DNA from: Mycoplasmataceae bacterium
Lineage (GTDB): Bacteria; Bacillota_I; Bacilli_A; Mycoplasmatales; Mycoplasmoidaceae
Assembly: GCA_031261045.1 (NCBI GenBank)
Contig: JAISKE010000063.1
Location: 1 to 6,193 of the forward strand
Direction of reading: 5' to 3'
DNA length: 6,193 nucleotides
This document shows positions 1-5,683 of the stretch, in pieces (position 1 is the stretch's first letter; each line of letters opens with the position of its first letter). The notes under the pieces are model-generated. The model was given only the letters and a program-made list of their open reading frames with translations. It did not search any database and was not told the origin of the DNA. A program made the position numbers and the translations under genes.

Positions 1-2
1 GT

Positions 3-74
3 GGTTTAATGAAAAATACTACTAGAGAAATGGTGGGGCGCCATATTTCTTCTTCTCAACAAGGAGGTAACTAA
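3..74 (+). CDS. 3' end of probable ABC transporter ATP-binding protein (partial)
   Basis: Only the last 23 codons are present, reading GLMKNTTREMVGRHISSSQQ then GGN and a TAA stop. The frame is open from the first complete codon in the window. The stop shares its last base with the ATG of the next gene (TAATG), and the ribosome binding site of that gene lies inside this coding tail. The tight junction with a nucleoside-type permease, and a Gly-Leu-Met near the C-terminus as in ATPases of the YufO/NupA group, suggest the energising ATPase of the importer. No Walker or signature motif is in the window, so the identity is inferred mainly from operon context. The frame itself is well supported by the junction. 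Confidence 0.55.
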   Translation, partial: GLMKNTTREMVGRHISSSQQGGN

Positions 75-1705
75 TGAACACATTTAAGTTACGTTACCGA
101 CTTGATAAGTTTAAATATAGCAACAAACGTAAATCTGGTACCAAGAGTATTTTATTTTCTATTTTAGCGATCATTGTATCCTTATTTATTGCTTTAATAA
201 TTACCTGTGTTATTTATCAAAAAGCTTCATTATTCACAGGAGTCATTAAATATATTTTTATTACACCGTTCACTGGTTCCACTTATAGCGACACCATCAG
301 CACCATTAGTATCTTTGCAGTTGCGGCTGTCGCTTTCTTAGTGGCATCAAAAGCGGGATTATTTAATATTGGTATTTCTGGTCAAATGATGTTTGGCGGT
401 GTGGTGGCAACCATTATTGCACCACACGTAGTTGGGATTCCGGATGGATTGTGTCAAATATTCTTATTAATCATGTGCGTTTTAGGTGCAACTTTCATAG
501 CAAGCATTATTGGAGTTCTCAAAGCTTTCATTAATGTGAACGAAGTGGTATCAAGTATTATGTTTAACTGGATTATCTACTTCGTAGGAATTATGTTGTT
601 AGTTAAATTCGGCCCTGTAACATCTGGCGCCACAGTGACCAATGCATTAGCTACAATTTCTCCACACCTTGTCATGCAAATGTCTCTCAATGGTATTTAT
701 GTGGCTTGACTACCATTATTGATTATGGCAATCTTAGTCATTGCAGTTGTAATTGTATTATTAAATTACACCACAGCGGGCAAGAAAATTATTAACACTG
801 GTATGTCACCAACCGCTGCTCAATATGCTGGTTACTCTTCTAAATTAAACCAAATCATGGCCATGTTGATTTCTGGGATTATTGCTGGTGTACTAGGTAT
901 GATGGTTTATTTAGGTAAGGATAGTACGATGCCCGCTACCGTGGCCGCTAAAGCTATTCCCACTCAAGGGTTTACCGGAATTTCTGTTGGTTTAATTGCG
1001 ATGTCTAACCCCTGAGCTGTGTTACCAATTTCTACTTTCTTTGGCATGATTGATTCATCTAAAGCTGCCTTCTCGGTTTACTTGAATGTTGATCCATCCA
1101 TTACTGATATGATCTTTGGTATTGTCGTTTATGGTGCAGCGGTTATTAGTATTTTCTATTTCTTAATACCTTATAAGTGATATCTTCGAGTCGTTAAAGG
1201 TAAAGCCTATGCTAATTCATACGACACCTATCATAGTTATGTTGCTAAAAATATCGATACCGTTTCTGGTTTAATCTTCCACTTAAATAAAATTGAACGT
1301 GATATTAAACTCGAAGCTAAGATTAAGCGAGAATTAAATACAAAGAAGAATAACCACGCTGCTAAAACTAAACTATTAATGGAATTAAAAAATGTTGTTC
1401 AAAACCAAAAAGATAATATTGTCAATTCTCTAGAATCATTTGCTATTTACAATATTAATATTAAAGAATGCAATAGCATCCAGCACATTAGAGCAATTGA
1501 GAAAAAGATTTATCTTAAATATCAATACTTCAAGGAAGTTGATTATCAAAATTTTGCTAAAAAGATTCGTGACAATCAACTAAAGTTCAAAACAAAGGAT
1601 GATGTTGTTAATGCTACTAAAGCTAAACAAAACTATGAAGCAATGGTTCTAAAGTCTGAAGCTAGAATTCGAAAATTAGTTCCAAGCAAGGAGAAATCAT
1701 GGTAG
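74..1705 (+). CDS. Nucleoside-type ABC transporter permease (NupB/YufP family) with long C-terminal tail
   Basis: This 543-residue protein is read with three UGA tryptophan codons (707-709, 1013-1015, 1178-1180); under the standard code it would fall into pieces. It is one of the two channel subunits of an ABC importer of the BMP/nucleoside type (BPD_transp_2 fold). Family marks are GLFNIGISGQ at residues 95-104, NVNEVVSSIMFNWI at 154-167, and the AGYSSKLN and LISGIIAGVLG segments at about 252-275. Hydrophobic helices run from about residue 25 to 368. A signal-anchor-like helix (25-48) follows a basic N-terminus. Residues 370-543 form a highly charged, probably helical cytoplasmic tail that ordinary bacterial homologues of about 350 residues lack. 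The start is ATG 74, with a strong AAGGAGG at 61-67. The gene overlaps the previous stop by 1 nt and the next gene by 7 nt. The exact substrate cannot be read from the sequence. Confidence 0.9.
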
Positions 1706-2625
1706 ATTTGGGTTTACTCTTTAATTTCTTCTTCATGTTTGGCGCCATCTTATTAGCTGGAGCCTTATCGGGCTATTTATCTGAACGTGTGGGAATTGTT
1801 AATATTGGTATCGACGGTATGATGTGTATGGGTGCGATCTTCTTTGGGATATATTCTGCACCATTATTAAAAATGTCTAATGTCGGTCCAGGAATGTTAG
1901 TTTTTCCATTAATTTTCACCATGATAAGTACGATGATTATGGGTCTCCTCCATGCCTTTGCAACCATTAAATTAAGGGCTAACCATATTATTTCCGGTAC
2001 GGCAATCAATATGATTGGTTTAGCATTAGCTACTTTCTTAAACAACCCATTAGCACGATTGTTGGACGGTGGAGCAACAAGATTAATCTCTGGGTTTGGT
2101 AGTTACGGATATTTAGGTGGGGGAATTTATTTATCATCCATCACGATGTTTATATTAGTAGCCATTATTGCTGTAGCGATCTATGTCTTTATGCATTACA
2201 CTAAAACAGGCTTAAGATATCGTACGGTTGGTGAAAACCCTAATGCAGTGGATGCACAAGGTATTAGTGTAATTAAATACCAATGGATCGGAGTGTTACT
2301 TTCTTCTGCTCTAGCAGGACTAGCAGGGGCCATCTTCTTATTTAATGTTCAAACCTTTGGTGGTAACACTGCCGGATTAGGTTTCTTAGCTTTAGCGATT
2401 ATGGTAGCTGGCGCTTGAACAGTCGAATGAATTTCTGTCATTTCTGTTTGTTTTGCATTATTAACTGCTCTATCCAACACAACTATCTTACCAAACATCG
2501 GTATTCCTAAAGAAGTTACGTTCGCAATTCCATACATCGTTACAATTGTTGTATTATTAGCATTCTCAAAACGTTCACTCGCCCCAGCTCACGATGGTAT
2601 TCCATTTGATAAAACCAAGCGGTAG
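1699..2625 (+). CDS. Nucleoside-type ABC transporter permease (NupC/YufQ family)
   Basis: This 308-residue protein is the second membrane subunit of the same importer, expected to pair with the upstream permease. Two UGA tryptophans occur (2416-2418 and 2428-2430, residues 240 and 244). Family marks are SERVGIVNIGIDGMM at residues 28-42, RANHIISGTAINMIG at 93-107, GLRYRTVGENPNAVDAQGI at 171-189 and the small-residue-rich helix SSALAGLAGAIFLF at 202-215. The polar C-terminal segment (about 291-308) is also typical of the family, and the length is normal. The start is ATG 1699, with AAGGAG at 1688-1693 inside the end of the previous gene. The 7-nt overlap implies translational coupling, suited to making the two permeases in equal amounts. 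The substrate is inferred to be nucleosides or a related ligand from the family only. Confidence 0.92.
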
Positions 2626-2630
2626 CTGAT

Positions 2631-2656
2631 CTTTTTTTAAAATAAAGAAGTTTTTT
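2631..2656 (+). terminator. Possible weak Rho-independent terminator after the ABC operon
   Basis: Bases 2631-2637 (CTTTTTT) can pair with 2644-2650 (AAAGAAG) through one G-U pair and a 6-nt loop. Six Ts follow at 2651-2656. The stem begins 6 nt after the stop of the second permease. It has almost no G-C pairs, so it would be weak. Its position at the boundary between two functionally distinct operons is the main argument for it. Confidence 0.35.
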
Positions 2657-2683
2657 GGAGATTTCGTTGCTATTTATAAGGTG

Positions 2684-2692
2684 AAGGGAGGT
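2684..2692 (+). promoter_or_regulatory. Ribosome binding site that sets the start of the coiled-coil gene
   Basis: AAGGGAGGT lies 9 nt before ATG 2702. It falls inside the frame if translation is instead taken from GTG 2681, so the GTG is ruled out as the start and ATG 2702 is preferred. Confidence 0.75.
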
Positions 2693-2701
2693 ATTTCAAA
2701 T

Positions 2702-2941
2702 ATGCCCCAGAACCAAGAAGAAATCAAATTAAACGTTTTAGAAGCGAAGCTTAACCAAAAATTAGTTGGCGAAGTGCTTCGGTGTTCTATAATGAAAGAT
2801 ATGATAGTTAAGCCTAAAAGAATGACCGTACAAGATCTAGCAAATCTTATTTTACCTAGACTTGATCGTATAGAGACAAGACTTGATGCCATTGATCGTC
2901 GTTTAGATAACATCGTTCAACTAAACAACTTAAGAGAATAA
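2702..2941 (+). CDS. Small coiled-coil protein of unknown function, probably trimeric
   Basis: This is a 79-residue, soluble, charged protein that I do not recognise as a named family. Residues 1-50 are amphipathic with no clear motif. Residues 53-73 hold three consecutive 7-residue units starting R-L-D (RLDRIET, RLDAIDR, RLDNIVQ). Hydrophobic residues at 54, 57, 61, 64, 68 and 71 give a regular 3-4-3-4-3 heptad core. RLDRIE (53-58) exactly fits the known R-h-x-x-h-E motif of trimeric coiled coils, and RLDAID (60-65) nearly does. Short coiled-coil proteins are common in mollicutes (for example the DUF16 group), but homology is not claimed. No signal peptide or membrane helix is seen. The gene stands alone between the transporter operon and the ATP synthase genes, 33 nt before the next probable start, and may be cotranscribed with the ATP synthase genes. 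Confidence 0.8.
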   Translation: MPQNQEEIKLNVLEAKLNQKLVGEVLRCSIMKDMIVKPKRMTVQDLANLILPRLDRIETRLDAIDRRLDNIVQLNNLRE

Positions 2942-2946
2942 ACACT

Positions 2947-2954
2947 AAAGGTGG
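2947..2954 (+). promoter_or_regulatory. Ribosome binding site spaced for ATG 2965, not for the in-frame ATG 2975
   Basis: AAAGGTGG ends 10 nt before ATG 2965, a normal distance, but 20 nt before ATG 2975, the only ATG upstream in the frame of the AtpI-like protein. No other purine-rich site lies before 2975. The site therefore points to translation beginning in the wrong frame for the downstream protein. Confidence 0.5.
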
Positions 2955-2957
2955 TTA

Positions 2958-2963
2958 TATAAT
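2958..2963 (+). promoter_or_regulatory. Consensus -10 box (TATAAT), possible promoter
   Basis: A perfect TATAAT stands just before the AtpI-like gene. Transcription would begin near 2970, giving an almost leaderless mRNA starting at AUG 2975. No convincing -35 hexamer is seen about 17 nt upstream, and the region is AT-rich, so chance is a real possibility. Confidence 0.3.
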
Positions 2964-2964
2964 A

Positions 2965-3000
2965 ATGCTCATTCATGAATGGTGAGAATCGTTTTTATAA
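2965..3000 (+). other. Eleven-codon ORF MLIHEWWESFL overlapping the start of the AtpI-like gene
   Basis: This short frame has the best-placed ribosome binding site (2947-2954) and stops at TAA 2998-3000. It contains adjacent tryptophan codons, UGG then UGA. Removing one T from the run of five at 2991-2995 would join it in frame to the downstream protein (giving ESFYNLSIVW). It may therefore be the true N-terminus of that protein displaced by a one-base insertion, rather than an independent leader peptide. Confidence 0.35.
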
Positions 3001-3415
3001 TTTGTCCATAGTTTGAGTGATTTTATTATCATTGTTAGCTTTCTTAATTGGTTTTATTGTTGGTGTATCAACTAAGAGCTTTAATATTGAATTCGCCATT
3101 CTTCTAGGATTTCCATTTCCAATTGCTGCCGTTTGTATAGGGAAGTTAATTAATAATTTAATCTTTGCCATTGGAAAAGAAAGAACTAAAAAAGGTAAGA
3201 TTATGGCTTCTGCTATATTCTTATATTTATTCAAATATCTCATAGTTGTTTTACCTATAATCACAGGTATGGCGATTGACCTAGGATTACACAGTATGGT
3301 GTTTGATCCAATTGGATTGGTAATTATTGTCTTAGTTTATGCTCTAACTACAATCATTGTCCAGTTTTATTTTATTCAATATAAGAAAAACTTAAAGAAA
3401 GGAGTGGCACAATAA
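2975..3415 (+). CDS. AtpI-like membrane protein at the head of the ATP synthase operon
   Basis: The protein has 146 residues from ATG 2975, with UGA tryptophan at residue 14 (3014-3016). Four hydrophobic segments lie at about 11-30, 36-67, 78-101 and 110-134, with a basic loop (ERTKKGK, 69-75) and a basic C-terminus (KKNLKKG). Size, four-helix layout and position immediately before atpB match AtpI-type proteins, which are proposed to help assemble the c ring or supply ions; mycoplasmas have an uncharacterised gene here (MG406 in M. genitalium). Sequence similarity to AtpI proper is not obvious to me, so the call rests on context and topology. The start is uncertain: ATG 2975 lacks a well-spaced ribosome binding site, while ATG 2965 has one but is in another frame. 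The body of the gene from about 2990 on is secure. The stop is 1 nt before the atpB start. Confidence 0.75.
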
Positions 3416-3416
3416 C

Positions 3417-4211
3417 ATGAAAGACTGAAAACCTTTATCTTTAAGACCAGAGTTATTTACAATTTTAGTTGTTTTTGTTATTCTTGCCATTGCCGTTATC
3501 GTTTACTATAAAAAATTAAAAAAAATACCAGCGAACATTGCACCGCATGGTTATGTTTTAATTATTGAAATCTATATCCAATATGTGCGTAGTTTAGTGG
3601 TGGATATTTTAGGCAAGAGATTAGAAAAACTTACGCCTTATTTTGTTTTTTTAATGTCTTATTTATTATTATCTAACACCATCGGTATTTTAGGATTAGC
3701 TAACCCAACGGGTTCATTAACGGTTACCTTATCATTTGGATTAGTAATGTTTATCGGAACGTTCGTGATTGGTTTTAGATATCAAAAATTGTCTTATCTA
3801 ACTCGTTTTTGTGCTTGTGTTAAATCCAAAAAGACGGGAAAACATTATCCGGTGATGATTAATCCTTTAAACATCATTGAAGTTATTACACCTTTAATTT
3901 CCATCTCTTTCCGTCTTTGGGGTAATATCTTCGCCGGTGGTGTGGTATTAACTTTATGATTCTATATGACGGGATGGGTCGTAGGATATATTCCAGTACT
4001 AGGCGTTTTAAACTTATTAGGTGGATTAACTGCCCCACCACTCCATGGTTATTTCGATTTATTATGTGGTATTATTCAAGCTTTAGTATTCACTCTATTG
4101 ACGATGGTTTATTGAACCTTAGCAAAAGACCATGGCAGCCACCATCTAGAGACCGAAAATAACATGGTTCCTTCAAAAAAAGAAGTTAAAATTAGTATTA
4201 ATAATATTTAG
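3417..4211 (+). CDS. atpB: ATP synthase Fo subunit a
   Basis: Subunit a is the membrane stator that forms the two ion half-channels against the c ring. The 264-residue protein includes UGA tryptophans at residues 4, 181 and 233 (3426, 3957, 4113); without them the gene would appear as two fragments. Residues 163-174 (ISFRLWGNIFAG) contain the essential arginine, R166, equivalent to E. coli R210. The last helix, GYFDLLCGIIQALVFTLLTMVYW (211-233, counting the full run), carries Q221, equivalent to Q252. D214 sits where E. coli has H245, and G175 where it has E219. About five or six hydrophobic helices are seen. A polar loop at 130-147 and a hydrophilic tail of about 28 residues extend beyond the core. 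The start ATG 3417 has AAAGGAG at 3398-3404 and lies 1 nt after the upstream stop, so coupling is likely. Confidence 0.96.
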
Positions 4212-4220
4212 GAGATATGT

Positions 4221-4496
4221 ATGACAGAAATTTTAGAACATCTTAACGCAATTGTAGGTGACACTAGTATCAGTGATAGCCTTGGTGCTTACATCGGTGC
4301 CGGTATCGCTGCCGTTGGCGGCCTTGGTGCTGGTATCGGTCAAGGTTATGCTGCCGGTAAAGCCTGTGAAGCGATTGCGCGGAATCCAGAAATGGAATCA
4401 CGTGTTAGAACCATGATGATCGTTGGTGCTGCCATTGCAGAAACCTCAGCGATTTACGCGTTGATCGTAGCGCTATTATTAATTTTCGTAGTTTAG
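4221..4496 (+). CDS. atpE: ATP synthase Fo subunit c
   Basis: This is the 91-residue proteolipid that forms the rotating c ring. Two helices are seen: a glycine-rich first helix (about 21-48, with GAGIAAVGGLGAGIGQGYAA) and a second at about 64-90. They are joined by the polar loop ARNPE (52-56), which contacts gamma and epsilon. The ion-binding carboxylate is E74, in AAIAETSAIYA. Q41, E74, T75, S76 and Y79 occupy the positions of the sodium ligands Q32, E65, S66, T67 and Y70 of the Ilyobacter tartaricus c ring, with identical spacing. This suggests possible Na+ coupling, which is an inference. Residues 1-20 are a somewhat long, acidic N-terminal extension. The start ATG 4221 follows AGGAG at 4210-4214, which overlaps the atpB stop. 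There are no tryptophan codons, and the codons look strongly biased, as expected for the most abundant subunit. Confidence 0.97.
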   Translation: MTEILEHLNAIVGDTSISDSLGAYIGAGIAAVGGLGAGIGQGYAAGKACEAIARNPEMESRVRTMMIVGAAIAETSAIYALIVALLLIFVV

Positions 4497-4511
4497 TGAT
4501 AACGGAAGAAG

Positions 4512-5129
4512 ATGGCAAAACGACAGATAACGAAGTTACTGATTTTTATAAGTAGTGCGCTACTTGTCTTTTTGCCAATAGCTTTATTTGCAACTGGTTG
4601 TGCCCCCATTGATAAAACAAGTATCGTCAATGATATCTTCCCCAACCTATGGGTATTCTTAGCTCACTTATTTGCTAGTGTTGTTTTATTAATCATGATT
4701 GTTTGATTGGTATGGAAACCAACTAAAGATGCTTTAGAGAAACAAAGACTATATATTCAAAATGAAATTCAACAAGCAGAGAAGGCTCGTAAGGAAGCGT
4801 TTGAAAAATTAGCAGAAGCTGAAAAGGCTATTTTAGAAGCGCACACTCACGCAAAAACCATCGTCGGTAATGCTACTAATCAAGCTTATCTTAACAAAGA
4901 AAAAATTGAAGGTGAAGGTAAAATCAATGCTAAGCGAATTGTTGACGACGCACAATTAGAAGCCGCTAAATTAGAAACAGCTATTAAAGCTAATAATGAA
5001 AAAGAAATTATTGACATTGCTTTTACGGCCGCCGAAGCGTTAATTAAAAAGAACATCACCGATGCAGATAGTAAAAAACAAGTAGCAGAATTAATTAAGA
5101 AGATGTCCGCTAAGAAAGATAAGGCATAA
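4512..5129 (+). CDS. atpF: ATP synthase Fo subunit b, lipoprotein form
   Basis: Subunit b is the peripheral stalk that holds the catalytic head to subunit a. The 205-residue protein has UGA tryptophan at 65 (4704-4706). Residues 1-30 look like a lipoprotein signal: basic MAKRQITK, a hydrophobic core, then FATGC with the modifiable cysteine at 30. The usual membrane helix follows at about 46-67 and ends WLVWKPTK. A long charged, alanine- and glutamate-rich coiled coil runs from about 72 to 165, and a delta-binding end follows (IIDIAFTAAEALIKKNI, 166-182). Ordinary bacterial b subunits are about 156-170 residues, so the extra length is the lipoprotein leader. Lipid-modified b subunits have been described in Mycoplasma pneumoniae. 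The start ATG 4512 is preceded by GGAAG at 4504-4508, a modest ribosome binding site 15 nt after the atpE stop. Confidence 0.95.
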
Positions 5130-5131
5130 GT

Positions 5132-5683
5132 ATGATTAATGGTTTAAGCAATAGTTATGCATTAGTTTTATTTAATATCGGATTGAAGAAAAATAATCTT
5201 CAGGGTTATTATGATACCGTTCATGAAATTTTACATGTGTTTGATAAAAACCCCAAGTTAAGTGATATCTTAAACGATACTGCGATAGATAAAGATGATC
5301 GCAAGAAATTAATTAATGATTTATTTGAAGGCAAGATTGACCAAGAGATTTTATACTTTCTTTGAACCATTGTTGATTTCAATCGTGCTCGTGAAATTAT
5401 GAAAATTATTAAAACTTTCTTAGCCATGTGTCAAAGACACTTAGATATTTCTTATGTCTTAGTTACTTCCGCTTACGCTTTGGATAAAAAAGAAATCGAA
5501 GATCTAAAAAAGGCTTTATCAAATAATATAAGTTTAGAGAAGATATACATTCATAATCATGTTGATCCTAGCGTGATCGGTGGTTTAAAAATTAAAACCC
5601 ATTCGATCACCATTGATGACACCATTAGAAATAAATTAAGTCTGATGAAATCCAATGCATACGGATCTAAAGGAGAAGATTAA
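5132..5683 (+). CDS. atpH: ATP synthase F1 subunit delta
   Basis: Delta (OSCP) joins the top of the alpha/beta head to subunit b. The 183-residue protein includes UGA tryptophan at residue 78 (5363-5365), and the length is typical. The N-terminal six-helix domain opens with [12 protein letters not shown] (7-18), the usual YA-x-ALF-type start. The C-terminal hallmark is at 145-173: [20 protein letters not shown] then IRNKLSLMK, matching the family pattern of a GG followed by a short beta hairpin and a closing helix. The start ATG 5132 lies 2 nt after the atpF stop. The only ribosome binding site is a weak AAGG at 5121-5124, so reinitiation after atpF is likely. The stop TAA overlaps the proposed first base of atpA. 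Confidence 0.95.
5669..5675 (+). promoter_or_regulatory. Ribosome binding site supporting an ATT start for atpA
   Basis: AAAGGAG lies 7 nt before ATT 5683, an ideal distance. No ATG, GTG or TTG in the atpA frame lies within reach of it. TTA 5680 is in frame but only 4 nt away, and GTG 5734 is 58 nt away. The site therefore decides for ATT. Confidence 0.7.

Noticed and set aside
707..1378. The first permease looks like a pseudogene broken into several pieces.
   Set aside because: All breaks are TGA codons in one continuous frame, family motifs continue across them, and the same occurs in five other genes, so these are tryptophan codons.
1773..2045. Open frame on the minus strand inside the second permease.
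   Set aside because: It lies wholly opposite a conserved gene, has no ribosome binding site or recognisable motif, and mirrors the hydrophobic coding pattern.
2651..2680. Promoter with TTTTTT at 2651 and TATAAG at 2675.
   Set aside because: Both boxes are poor matches in AT-rich DNA, and the transcript would start on top of the ribosome binding site; not enough to list as a feature.
2681..2701. GTG 2681 as the start of the coiled-coil protein.
   Set aside because: The codons after it are the ribosome binding site AAGGGAGGT of ATG 2702, and nothing suitable lies upstream of the GTG.
2674..2913. Open frame on the minus strand opposite the coiled-coil gene.
   Set aside because: The + strand frame has a strong ribosome binding site and regular heptads; the opposite frame has neither and runs against every neighbouring gene.
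3585..4162. Two separate small membrane ORFs in the atpB region, one starting at GTG 3585 and one at 3956 in another frame.
   Set aside because: atpB reads continuously from ATG 3417 to TAG 4209 with UGA as Trp; the second frame is an out-of-frame overlap with no family features.
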